DNA from: Saprospiraceae bacterium
GTDB taxonomy: Bacteria > Bacteroidota > Bacteroidia > Chitinophagales > Saprospiraceae
Direction of reading: 5' to 3'
NCBI GenBank assembly: GCA_028285085.1
Contig: JANQQI010000053.1
Span: 1 to 64,000 of the forward strand
Length of the DNA stretch: 64,000 nt
In this document: positions 49,501 to 56,033 of the stretch, one piece after another
Layout of the letters: every line of letters begins with the position of its first letter
How positions within the stretch are numbered: the stretch's first letter is position 1
Position numbers and translations under genes: made by a program
The notes under the pieces: generated by a model
Seen by the model: the letters and a program-made list of their open reading frames with translations, nothing else
Told to the model about the DNA's origin: nothing
Database searches by the model: none

Positions 49501-49903
49501 TAGATGTAACGGGACAATCCTGGCATACGACCGAAAGATAACCTTCCAGTGCATCCGCCGAGGAAGCATCCAAGCGCTCAATCTCTAGAGATTGGCATTC
49601 ATCATTGGCTGTGAATAAGATGAAGTCAGAAGCCAAAGCAGAAGAAGTACTTTTGCCCATTAATTGAAAAGCGAATTGCGCTTCGGGGTAATCAGGGCTT
49701 AAATAACTCACTCGATAAGCTGAGCCGGCTTGCAGGCCACAGATTTCGACAGATTGTTGGCTTTGCGATAACGACAAGGCGTAACGGCCTTGCTCGTGAT
49801 CGAGCTGGATAGGATCTGTAGTAGCAAAAGCTGAAACAGAAATCCCTCCACAAAACAAAAGACACAGAATCGAAGTGAGAGTGTGTGGTAAAATTCGTCT
49901 CAT
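40571..49903 (-). CDS. Giant T9SS type-B secreted repeat protein (3110 aa)
   Basis: Signal peptide at the N-terminus (MRRILPHTLTSILCLLFCGGISVSAFA). Then a choice-of-anchor-L type domain (about 150-385: GKGIILSTGDASDAVGPNN, EFDFIPTVDNLTFQFIFASEEY), a Calx-beta-like domain (about 390-490: ATPGEDYVPFPTSITFAPNQ), Ig-like domains, and four SprB repeats (about 665-963). Then 23 repeats of about 81 residues (964-2846), one more SprB repeat and a type-B T9SS sorting domain (VFDRWGALMFEQYN...GWDGFHRGEPLNPGVFVYVVEV). It resembles SprB-type surface adhesins of gliding Bacteroidota and is likely a long cell-surface filament. Downstream of, and co-directional with, the CHAT protease gene. Confidence 0.9.
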   Translation of the reverse strand: MRRILPHTLTSILCLLFCGGISVSAFATTDPIQLDHEQGRYALSLSQSQQSVEICGLQAGSAYRVSYLSPDYPEAQFAFQLMGKSTSSALASDFILFTANDECQSLEIERLDASSADALEGYLSVVCQDCPVTSTPRPESNGGARNSIDVDQSFTPAELIQDIFIGGDCFDVTNVTAIGPPMGRGLFSNAEAVTGFGKGIILSTGDASDAVGPNNSGSTTGVQTPNANDADLAQLAGINVNNANGIEFDFIPTVDNLTFQFIFASEEYCEFVGFNDAFGFFVSGPGINGTFSNNAINIAQITGTTTNVGVSTVNQNVNSQFFIGNSASCGQTNAPDGIEYDGYTTIFTAEVDVQPCETYHIKLVIADASDQVYDSAVLLGAGTFDAGGEVSIQEVVPNSNDNIAIESCQDGQFHFTRNSIDLDQPLTLNFTMSPNSTATPGEDYVPFPTSITFAPNQQVFILDVDIIQDLITEGNESIIIEIDNDACSCLGQTAELIIEDYVPLEISPSTVTLCGPSGATIAPDIIGGAPLFSYSWNTGSSDPEITVGPATTTDYTVTITDACGESTSGTVTVDVLELPTATMTSATAICLGDPNPSATIEVSFTGTGPWDFTYSDGGTQTTITGVTDNPYSLTVNQIGTYFPVSVSNAFCDGTGIGAVDVELIDVEVTTLATDISCNSAGNGSIDLSVVSGDMPYGFQWSNSAQTEDIGGLGPDTYIVTVTDDNGCTETAQVTINEPAELIVDINEVAPILCNGDFGGTLSAVPQGGTPNYTYSWSNSSGSPSASQLPAGTYTVTIFDQNNCTNTATYILTEPDPIVSTIDLVQNVSCFDGSDGIANISSIGGTSPYFYNWSGGADPNNLEAGNYTVDVTDIYGCATTAAVFVTEPPPIILDATVLSNVDCNNPNGGEIDLLAVGGTPGYQYNWDNGAGNNEDPSGLDGGTYSVTVTDLNNCEAITSAEITADIDLPTAVAGVQGQLNCNNGSASLSGNGSSGTGSLSYEWFDPNGTSISDQSNTTVNDAGTYTLVVTTANGCTDESTVEVQEDVTAPQAVVDSNGDLTCIQTLVTLDGSNSTGANLQYSWEDQQGNTIGSGTSIDVNTDGDYTLIVTNTVNGCTSDASIAVQEDVTPPSAQASASDVLDCDVTSVNLDAVTGGANLNYEWEDNTGTSIGGGSQVGVNSPGNYTLIVTNTDNGCTATDQVQVQQDIATPIADILPPTDLDCTNTSSSLDGSGSSANGTIAYEWQDNGGNTIGGAATVDVSASGTYTLIITDTDNGCTASTTADIEQNADLPVPVATASNLLTCDFPESTLDASTSSGAGNLGYEWQDSGGQTISNDISFDVNTPDTYTLVITDADNGCSATTDVVLGQDIAEPMADAGNGTSLTCVDPEVTLDGSGSSSGANIAYEWTNAGGVVVGNDVLVDVTQTGTYDLVVTNTDNGCTAASSVTVTPDADLPVADAGSGATLTCTQTDANLDGSASSAGADIGYEWFDPQGNSLGGATTLTVNAIGTYTLVVSNTTNGCSASSSVEVDENLVAPQPVAADALLTCDATTVTLDGTGSIGNNLSYDWLDAGGNSLGGLATQDISISGNYTLEITDGQNGCTASIQVEVDEDTAEPTALPDADGILTCTNLSVNLDGSNSTGGTLTYEWEDVNGNSLGQSAMVTVSDPGDYNLIVTNTDNGCSATQAIIVNEDAIDPVADAGDDGAIDCINTSAILSGSNSSGGTLAFVWTDNNGNVVSNTFDLMTSQAGDYQLEVTNQDNGCTAIDVASVDAFTTPPTVDANASGLLTCADTEITLDGSNSAGSGTLTFEWLDENNQPIGSTSQQEVANTGTYTLQVTDNSNGCTASEVVLVFENVTPPTANAGTNPTLTCDQTSVTLDGSASSVGANIVYEWLNAGGVVVSNDQNPSVSEAGMYTLTVTNQDNGCTANSDVEVIPDANLPVANAGLESILTCANTEATLDGSASSAGASITYVWQDANGTPIANEITTDVATPGVYTLIVNDTDNGCTSSASVEIQENTEEPVADAGSLATLTCTTTSTLLDGSASQSSSGDLQYLWTDPNGTAISNEMSVEVAGAGTYTLEVTSDNGCNASSTVEVVSDTELPIADIGDGGMLDCAVTLIELGGGMTSVGPSINYAWTDADQNAIGSDVTLDVAQPGAYTLVVTNTVNECTAEAFVAIDQDIETPLADAGPLVTLNCTAPSAFVGGSGTSLGSDFVYSWTNSGGDLLGDETTVQVSTADTYMLLVTDITNSCTAEMSVDVDDNFDTPTADAGNGGILTCDVSTVSLNGGNSSGNNLAFAWLNEAGVEVSNDAAFDATEVGMYTLIVTNTESGCTSTSQAQITPDANLPTASVSVDGEITCVNNEVQLDGSNSSSISGNISYSWEDASGNEIATTSELPSMTPGLYTLIVTDTDNGCTASTVAEIIIDIVPPVVDVVEDQVLTCTETDVTLSGSGDGVNITLEWTDALGNVLGDTEDILVDLAGIYTLQATNNINGCVNAESVEVFLDENFPVAEAAVDGPLTCAINMVTLDIAGSATGTNISYQWQDANGNVLGDELIQEVSTAGAYTLLVTDADNGCVSQALVDVPEDIADPEAIITANITALDCNNTSTSLDGIASSSANGQPIEFLWSTSDGQIISGTNLSFADVDAVGTYQLLITDAVNGCTATETYTLDGNYDVPNVSIALPVELNCDITDQTLNANVSPNGDYVYNWQSSTAGGIVSDGNTTLPLIDEPGTYTIIVTNNENGCTTEASTNVDQNVQTPVAVVNAEAAFSCINESVGINGNGSDTGPNFVYSWTGAGDIADPGNLATTVFAAGDYTLQVTNLLNGCSQTALLTVEESEGAPTAADVAINQPECVDDAGSLGVLTITGGTGPYVYSLDGGESYSAQSFYNNLSPGNYDLLVQDAIGCEYEQSFTIDAPIEVSVELETEVELRLGETHQLDANINIPLSDVASVIWSPATGLDCTDCLDPIASIDQTTTYTVTVINNNGCIATDQILLRMNKKRNVFIPNAFTPGNADGNNDKFIVFAEGDQVLQINTFRVFDRWGALMFEQYNFQPNDPLYGWDGFHRGEPLNPGVFVYVVEVSFIDGVVELYKGDVTITD
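41366..47014 (-). repeat. 23 tandem repeats of about 243 bp
   Basis: Twenty-three in-frame units covering 1883 residues, each about 80-86 long. Consensus: D-x-x-x-P-x-A-D-A-G, LTC, VTLDGSxSSxG, YEWxDxxGNxIG, GTYTLxVTNTDNGCTAxxxVEV. Two conserved cysteines per unit (LTC and NGC) fit one disulfide each. Units have diverged and are easily told apart. Confidence 0.9.
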
Positions 49904-49968
49904 AATGGACAGTTTTGGTTAAACGGTTTGCTATTTATTGCGATCAACGACAACAGCAATGACAGCGG

Positions 49969-49984
49969 TTGAGTGTACACTCAA
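49969..49984. promoter_or_regulatory. 16-bp perfect palindrome upstream of giant gene 2
   Basis: TTGAGTGTACACTCAA, 66 bp before the start codon. Size and symmetry fit the site of a dimeric regulator. No regulator can be named. Confidence 0.45.
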
Positions 49985-50131
49985 TCCGTGTATTGCGACT
50001 GCCGAATTGGTTAAATTCGAACTGGAAGCTAAACCTCTAGACTTATTCTTGGTGGAATTTTCCCTACTAAATCTTTTTAAAGATAAGAAGATTTTAGAAA
50101 AATTGTAAACTAAAATACGAAAAAGAGCAGG

Positions 50132-53128
50132 CTAGGTCGGCAATACGCGTCGCCGAAAAACGATAACTAGGACAATTAGTCCAAGTAAGTAGAATAACCA
50201 TTGCTGCTTGAACCCCTTACCAGTAGTGGTGAGTGGCTCCATTTCTCCAATGGCAACAATATTTGCCCAGAAATATGGATGTGCCGCTACCGGATCAGCA
50301 TGATCAAGATAATTTAGTTTTGCTAGTCGCAACGCTTCATCTTTGGCATAGCCTTCTTTGAGGTGGGCATAGAAGTAACTCATGATCTCAGAAGTCGATT
50401 GATCATTAGCTAACCAAAGGCTCATCAAAACACTGCGGCAACCAGCGTAGCTGAACGCTCGCCCCAGGCTCATCACTCCCTCCCCCGTAGCTAGACGACC
50501 ATAGCCTGTATTGCATGCACTAATGACCGCCATCTCGGCCGGAAGCTGTAATCCATAAATCTCCAAGGCTGATAAAAAACCGTCTTCCAAAGAATCCGAG
50601 GTGGCAGAAAAAAATAGGCCCGATTGGAGAGGAAATTGATCATTAGCTAGTCCATGTGTAGCCAAATGCAGCACCCGGCTCTCCGGGGCCAATTCCAGAA
50701 ATGCAGCTTCACTAGCCGCTGTCCCCTTGCGTACAATTCCCGAGAAGTACTGCTGCGCCCCAATTACCTCTTCTTCGTTATAACGTAAATCATACGGTAA
50801 AGTCCGATAAGCTACCGCTTCAGTGGTATCAGAAAACGCAGGTGAAAAACCAGTAAAGTTGCGTGCAAAATCTGATCTCTGTTTTTCCGCCCCTTGTTTT
50901 AGCCAAAAAATTGCGGACCATTGATACGAGATACTGAAATCGCGCAGCAAATAGTTCATACTTGCAAAATCAGCTTGTTGTGGCCGGGGCGCCAACATTT
51001 CAAACGACAGATAATGTAAGCGATCGTGTGGGATAATCACCAGATGATCCAGCCCCGCTAAAGTCGACCGCAGGTCTCCAATGAGCTGTTGATCTAAACG
51101 CGCAATAGCCTCCATAAAATGGGTATTCATGTCAGCTTGCCCCAATAGTTGGGTTAATTGCTGGGAACGCACCTTCTCAATATCCGTTCGAAATTGTTCA
51201 TCGGCCTTAGCTTGGAAAGCTTTCAGTCCATTTTCTGTGAGTACAAAAACAAACAATTGATCATCATGATAAAAATAGTCGATCAATGCACTTCTTGTTT
51301 TGGCCAATTTGGCTTGTAATTGGTCAATTCGCAAAGGCGCCAATGCCAACCTTTGGAGATTATAATTAGGGTATTGCCTTTCTAACTCATTTTCGGCTTG
51401 TAGAAAAGCCAGCTCTGCCTCCTGTAACTGGCGGCGGCTTAAATTAGAAGATGAATCCGCCATAGCCTCTCGTGCAGCTTGTAAATTTCGCTCCAAACGC
51501 TGAATAACTTCGATGGCGGTTTCGGGGATACCTGCAATGTGTCGGGCTTGGTCCTGTTGCAGATGTTGCCAAAGGATACTGGCTTTGCTTTGTGCAGAGA
51601 GCTCCATTGCTTGTTGCAAATAATGGATAGAATCTGTCACTTGATATAATGCATAGCACTGTTCGATACTGGCGCCATAAACGCTAGCCGCTTTTTCATT
51701 TAAATACTGACGTGATCGCTCCGAAGGATAGGTACGCCGCAGCCGATTGATCAATTCAATGGCCAAGCGGCTACATTGAAAAGCCGCGCGCCAATCGGCT
51801 GCACGTCCTTGCTGCTGCGCGCGCAGGCTAAATGCTTGTGCTTTGTAACGCAGGAGGTTCATGACTTCTTTATCGGCTTGCACCTCACTAAGTGAGGGGT
51901 TAGCGTAGAGATCGTTGGTCCGAAAATCAGCAACATTGACGAAATCCTTTAGTCCTCGATTCAGCCAGTAAATAGCCGTATCGGGTTGCTCTGCCAGCAG
52001 ATAAGTACGGGCAATTGCCCGCTTGGTTTGAGCCAATAATTTGGGGGGTGGCGCTTCTCGCTGACTAAACTTATCCAGCACGGTTCGATAATAAACCAAA
52101 GCACGCTCGTATTGCCCCTGATTTTCGTAAACACGCCCAAGGTTGAAGTAACCTCCGACCAAATAAGGGTGGGTCAAATCAAGCCGCCGCTCCATTATCT
52201 GAAGCGCCTGCTGATAAGCTGCAATGGCGGCATCGTATTCACCCAGTTCGGCTTTAATATTGCCTAGCTCACCGTACGCGCCTCCCGTTTCGGGATGATC
52301 TGGGCCAATGGAGGTAATCGCTAAAGCGAGTGTTTTTTCAAAATAAGGTAAAGCTTTGTCTAATTCACCGCTTTGTTCTAAAGCCCGACCAATTGCCCGG
52401 TAGTATTTCGGAATAGAAGGATGATCCGGTGGATAATTCATTAACTTGATGTTGAGCGCATTTTCGCCATAAGTCACCGCGCGATCATAATCCCCTATTC
52501 TACGGTAGAGCGTACTCATGTTAAGATAAATACGATTGAAAGCAACGCTATTCGGCGCCGCAACTTCCTGGTAGATGTCAAAGGCTTTCAGGTAATTCCG
52601 TTCAGCATCCCGGTAATTACTCATTTTGGTTTGGTTGATGCCAATATTCATGTAGATCGTCGCTACTTTTTCAGAAACTTCTCCGAAGGCTTCTCGATAC
52701 ATGCCCAAGCAACGTTGAAAGGCCGCTTGTGCTTCGCGCGATCGGTACATTTGATTATAAACTGAGCCGGTGCGCATATGAAATTGAGCGATCTCATCCA
52801 AAGGATAATCTGGTAAGCCTTCTGCAATGTGGAGTCCCTGTGCATAATAATCCAATGCCGAACGATGGAAGCGTAGTCGACGATAGACATCTCCTAATCG
52901 GCGGTAGGTTTTGGCTACTTTGGAGTGGTTTTGCCCAAGAGTTGCGGTATAGTTTTGTAAAGCATCTTGGAATAAGCTATCCGCTATTTCATATTCTCCA
53001 TCGTAATATTTTTCTTTCCCTTTTTTATAATTATCGTCGGCAATTTCCTCACTGCTCTGCCCATACAATGGTAGATTCCAGCTAACCAGGAGACATCCAA
53101 AAAATAAATATGTAAGGACTAATTTCAT
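50132..53128 (-). CDS. TPR-CHAT caspase-like protease, membrane-anchored
   Basis: 998 residues. Signal peptide (MKLVLTYLFFGCLLVSWNLPLYGQ) followed by about eight kinesin-light-chain-type TPRs (40-400, e.g. AIAAYQQALQIMERRLDLTHPYLV and repeated GDYDRAV/GELDKAL helices). A helical linker and a C-terminal CHAT domain (about 690-965) follow. The catalytic pair is visible: His825 in HLATHG and Cys872 in VISACNTG. YFWANIVAIGE closes the fold. One membrane segment (976-992) then RRR ends the protein, so protease and TPRs face the periplasm. CHAT proteases cleave specific partners upon activation, such as gasdermins in other systems. Its upstream neighbour is a CDC-type pore-former. Confidence 0.9.
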   Translation of the reverse strand: MKLVLTYLFFGCLLVSWNLPLYGQSSEEIADDNYKKGKEKYYDGEYEIADSLFQDALQNYTATLGQNHSKVAKTYRRLGDVYRRLRFHRSALDYYAQGLHIAEGLPDYPLDEIAQFHMRTGSVYNQMYRSREAQAAFQRCLGMYREAFGEVSEKVATIYMNIGINQTKMSNYRDAERNYLKAFDIYQEVAAPNSVAFNRIYLNMSTLYRRIGDYDRAVTYGENALNIKLMNYPPDHPSIPKYYRAIGRALEQSGELDKALPYFEKTLALAITSIGPDHPETGGAYGELGNIKAELGEYDAAIAAYQQALQIMERRLDLTHPYLVGGYFNLGRVYENQGQYERALVYYRTVLDKFSQREAPPPKLLAQTKRAIARTYLLAEQPDTAIYWLNRGLKDFVNVADFRTNDLYANPSLSEVQADKEVMNLLRYKAQAFSLRAQQQGRAADWRAAFQCSRLAIELINRLRRTYPSERSRQYLNEKAASVYGASIEQCYALYQVTDSIHYLQQAMELSAQSKASILWQHLQQDQARHIAGIPETAIEVIQRLERNLQAAREAMADSSSNLSRRQLQEAELAFLQAENELERQYPNYNLQRLALAPLRIDQLQAKLAKTRSALIDYFYHDDQLFVFVLTENGLKAFQAKADEQFRTDIEKVRSQQLTQLLGQADMNTHFMEAIARLDQQLIGDLRSTLAGLDHLVIIPHDRLHYLSFEMLAPRPQQADFASMNYLLRDFSISYQWSAIFWLKQGAEKQRSDFARNFTGFSPAFSDTTEAVAYRTLPYDLRYNEEEVIGAQQYFSGIVRKGTAASEAAFLELAPESRVLHLATHGLANDQFPLQSGLFFSATSDSLEDGFLSALEIYGLQLPAEMAVISACNTGYGRLATGEGVMSLGRAFSYAGCRSVLMSLWLANDQSTSEIMSYFYAHLKEGYAKDEALRLAKLNYLDHADPVAAHPYFWANIVAIGEMEPLTTTGKGFKQQWLFYLLGLIVLVIVFRRRVLPT

Positions 53129-53222
53129 TAACAGTATAACTGGTGATAGCAGGTCTTTTATAAATGAATTTTAAGTAATTCCCTTAATTTTTCACTAAAA
53201 TAACCTTTTCAAAGTAGCAAGC

Positions 53223-53244
53223 CATCTGGCCACTCGGCCAGATG
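53223..53244 (-). terminator. Hairpin between the cytolysin and CHAT genes
   Basis: Perfect 9-bp stem CATCTGGCC-ACTC-GGCCAGATG, 31 bases past the cytolysin stop. No U-tract follows on the minus strand, so termination may be partial or the hairpin may protect an mRNA end. Confidence 0.5.
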
Positions 53245-53274
53245 ACTTTATTAAGCTACTTAAAAAATCAATTT

Positions 53275-55098
53275 TTATAAGTCAAATGGTCCTTTGAAAT
53301 AGTTACCAGAACCATCGAAATTGCCGTACACGGTATATTTTGTACCACTCTCATTAAAAAGGATGTGGTAAAGTTGCGTACCTAAGAAAAAGCCAATACC
53401 AGCTCCTACCTTTTCAAATGGGATGGAATAATCTTGTCCCCATTCGTAAGTATTTAGGGGATAAAGGAAAGCCGCACCATTCCCATTATAATTATTATGA
53501 AACTGGATAAAATCGTCGCCGGGGCCATCAAAGACATAACGAGAAGCTGGTCCAAGCGGATCTTTGTGTCGGAAAGCCAAAGCACCCACGCCGGAGGCAA
53601 TATAAGGATAAGTCCCTTGCGCCCACTCGGTAATCGGCTTGGGCTCACTCGACCAGTTACCACTACTTCCCATCCAGGCGTAATTGGTTCCAGTTTTATC
53701 GAAAGCCATGAGGTAAAACTCGCCATTTTGATTACCATCAATATTGCAGGCTGCACCAATGCCATCAAGTGGGCAAGGTTCTGCACCTAGCTCATCAATT
53801 GAAAACGGTCCTTCCAAAACACCGGTATTACTGCGTAGAAATTGATCTCCAGCCTGATTAATCAGAATAAATTCGGTATCGTAAGTATTGAAAGCCGCAC
53901 CAACCGGTCCAAAGGTAGAAACAACGTTGCCTGTCCAGTGAGCAGTGTAAGGAATTTCACTGACGTCCACTGGCATACAATTGGTCACATCATACTCCGT
54001 TGCCAGCTGCGTACTCACGATTTGATTATCATAAACGCTACGTACGACGTACGAAATCGGCTTACCCGAACGAATATCCGAGCTTTCGGACAACAATGTC
54101 GCTAAATCTCCCAAGTCTGTTTCCCCAATTGTCAATAGAGAAGAACTGGCATTGCCTCCGTAAGCAAAAACCTGGATTTTCAACTCATCCAATTCCGCCA
54201 GGTAGTCTGCTTCTACATATCCATCTACGCTATTTGTGATCCCATTGAAAGAGCCAGCGATCGCGGCTTGCATTTCCGTAACAGTGGACGTAGATTCAAT
54301 AAGCATGTAAAAAATACGTCCGTAAGTCACATCCGAAATATAGGTGGCCGGATTACCCTCACCAACGTAGCGTGCCAAATCTTCGGGCCTCACCGATGGC
54401 GCAAAAACGTCATCCAGAGAAGTTGGGATATCGAAGCTCATCGTGTAATAACTTTGATTGAGCGAGACATAGTAACGATTATAATCACTCTCGGTACTAA
54501 AGCTCAAGTTGGCTTCTACTTCGGTGAATGCAGTTTCAATATCAACCCCCAGCTCCAAGGCAAATTGTTCGCGGCTTTGTACATTATGGTACGAAAAGCT
54601 AAAATTAGCCGGTACAACACCAGTACTCCCTTCCACAATATTATTAATCGCAATCGTTACCTCGCTTTTTGAGACCTCGTCTACCTCAAAAGCAGGTTGA
54701 ATATTGCCATCGACCACATCCGTCGAAATCGTTCCGCTAGCACGATCAACCGCAATAATTTTAGGGGTGGCATCTCCGAGTGAATTGCCTTGCAGTAAAT
54801 TTCCGGGATAAATCACTGAAGCATTGGGTGAGAACAATGGAAATCCAGCACTACCGCCGCCACCTTGAGCAATACTATGGGTTTCGGAGGTACACACCCA
54901 ATTTTCGCCATCGATTTCTTCGTTGTAAGTTCCAGTAACGGTGACTTCATTATTATTGGTAGGAGCAGGAAAGCCACCACCATCGTTAATTACCGAGCGG
55001 AAGCTCATCTCTTCAATTTCTTCCATGTCTTTCTTTTTACAGTCTACAAAGAATAGACACAGGCAAATGATCGCTAATCCAAATTTTAAACGTCGCAT
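53275..55098 (-). CDS. Predicted lipoprotein with CDC (thiol-activated cytolysin) fold and C-terminal propeller-like domain
   Basis: 607 residues. N-terminal signal with Cys20 (LFFVDCKKKD), a loose lipobox. Residues about 50-375 match cholesterol-dependent cytolysins along domains 1-3: VIYPGNLLQ (95-103), the EQFALELGVDIETAF helix (178-191), FDIPTSLDDVFAPSV, DLARYV, ATYISDVTYGRIFYMLIEST (251-270), the hinge-like GG at 314-315, and GKPISYVVRSVYDNQIVSTQL. The family's domain 4 and its undecapeptide (ECTGLAWEWWR) are absent. Residues 390-607 instead form four similar units of about 45-60 residues, beginning GPVGAAFN, DGIGAACN, SGVGALAF and VGAGIGFF, each followed by a YxxxFxxxGxxY-like pattern. 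This suggests a four-bladed, hemopexin-like propeller. Likely a pore-forming toxin or effector displayed on a membrane. Confidence 0.82.
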   Translation of the reverse strand: MRRLKFGLAIICLCLFFVDCKKKDMEEIEEMSFRSVINDGGGFPAPTNNNEVTVTGTYNEEIDGENWVCTSETHSIAQGGGGSAGFPLFSPNASVIYPGNLLQGNSLGDATPKIIAVDRASGTISTDVVDGNIQPAFEVDEVSKSEVTIAINNIVEGSTGVVPANFSFSYHNVQSREQFALELGVDIETAFTEVEANLSFSTESDYNRYYVSLNQSYYTMSFDIPTSLDDVFAPSVRPEDLARYVGEGNPATYISDVTYGRIFYMLIESTSTVTEMQAAIAGSFNGITNSVDGYVEADYLAELDELKIQVFAYGGNASSSLLTIGETDLGDLATLLSESSDIRSGKPISYVVRSVYDNQIVSTQLATEYDVTNCMPVDVSEIPYTAHWTGNVVSTFGPVGAAFNTYDTEFILINQAGDQFLRSNTGVLEGPFSIDELGAEPCPLDGIGAACNIDGNQNGEFYLMAFDKTGTNYAWMGSSGNWSSEPKPITEWAQGTYPYIASGVGALAFRHKDPLGPASRYVFDGPGDDFIQFHNNYNGNGAAFLYPLNTYEWGQDYSIPFEKVGAGIGFFLGTQLYHILFNESGTKYTVYGNFDGSGNYFKGPFDL

Positions 55099-55118
55099 AA
55101 GATTGATTTTTGAAGTTG

Positions 55119-55162
55119 CTTAGATGAAAACACCTTTGCATCTAAGTCGATACTTAAGGTGT
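55119..55162 (-). promoter_or_regulatory. Interleaved stems in the cytolysin mRNA leader
   Basis: On the minus-strand RNA the order is ACACCTT (55162-55156 complement), CTTAGATG, AAGGTGT, CATCTAAG. The first pairs with the third (7 bp) and the second with the fourth (8 bp), both perfect. They form either an H-type pseudoknot or two alternative hairpins, ending 20 bases before the start codon. Possible translational control or operator. Confidence 0.5.
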
Positions 55163-55447
55163 CAAAGTATTGAATTCGGGACCATATAGCCGTGCACCAA
55201 AGAAGGTTACCCCGCAACGCTACTTTTTTTTATTTTTTTGAAAAATGATTAGAAAAGGAAGTAATAAATAAGGCTATGAGACTTGATTGCTAACGATCTC
55301 AAGGCCGAGTTACTTTCTCTAATGGCGTGCAAGAGCAACAAGTATGATTGGAACTGGTCTTCGGAATTGGAATGGAAAATCACTTCATCCAAAACATTTT
55401 CGAAAAAAAATTAATTTTGAAGGTAACTTCTCTCATTCTCGGGATAT
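55163..55447. other. Divergent control region between cytolysin and sigma genes
   Basis: Spacer between divergent genes. TAATTTTG at 55412-55419 fits TAnnTTTG and would serve the sigma-factor gene, with transcription starting near 55426. No equally good promoter was found for the cytolysin gene, which may need an alternative sigma factor. Confidence 0.45.
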
Positions 55448-56029
55448 ATGGTTTCAATTCGCACGCAATCATCGCACGATCAAGAGCTACTTATCGGTCT
55501 CCTACGCTCGGATACGCCCTCGATCAAAGCGATCTACGATTTGGTATTGCCGTCGGTAATCCATTGGCTACGTGAGAATCAAGGCACCGAAGCGGATGCC
55601 CGAGATATTTTTCAGGAAGGCTTAATTGCATTGTTTCGTCGCGCGAACGCCGGAGATTTCGAACTCAGCTGCAGTCTTAAAAGTTATTTGCGGATCGTTT
55701 GTCGAAATCTGTGGTTGAGTCGATTGCGGCAGCAAAAAAAGTGGCAGGCCGAATTACCAACAGACTGGGAGATGGTGGATTTAGATGATGATATCCAATA
55801 TCGAATCGAGCAATCGGAAAAGGAGAGTCTATTTTTCCGCCATTTCAGTGCCTTAGGTGACAACTGCCAGAAAATTTTACAATGGTTTTTTGATAAAATG
55901 CCACTAGCTAAAATTGCTGAACAACTTGATACTAGCGAAGGCTATATTAAAAAACGTAAGTTTCAGTGTAAAGAAAAATTAGTCAAAGCCATTAAAGCGG
56001 ATCGGCAATTCCGAGAACTCGAATCCTAA
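55448..56029 (+). CDS. ECF-type RNA polymerase sigma factor
   Basis: 193 residues. Region 2 is visible as ARDIFQEGLIALFRRA and SYLRIVCRNLWLSRLRQ (about 50-97). Region 4 is the helix-turn-helix LAKIAEQLDTSEGYIKKRKFQCKEKL (about 155-180). Four bp separate its stop from the next gene, a probable anti-sigma partner. It is divergent from the cytolysin gene and may control it; such sigma factors commonly sit beside TPR-CHAT genes in Bacteroidota. Target promoters cannot be identified from one locus. Confidence 0.9.
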   Translation: MVSIRTQSSHDQELLIGLLRSDTPSIKAIYDLVLPSVIHWLRENQGTEADARDIFQEGLIALFRRANAGDFELSCSLKSYLRIVCRNLWLSRLRQQKKWQAELPTDWEMVDLDDDIQYRIEQSEKESLFFRHFSALGDNCQKILQWFFDKMPLAKIAEQLDTSEGYIKKRKFQCKEKLVKAIKADRQFRELES

Positions 56030-56033
56030 AGTC

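Noticed and set aside
50132-53128. CRISPR-linked TPR-CHAT (Craspase-type) protease
   Set aside because: No type III-E effector or CRISPR array nearby, and this protein has a signal peptide and membrane anchor.
53275-55098. Gasdermin partner for the CHAT protease
   Set aside because: Length, signal peptide and motifs fit the CDC family and not bacterial gasdermins.
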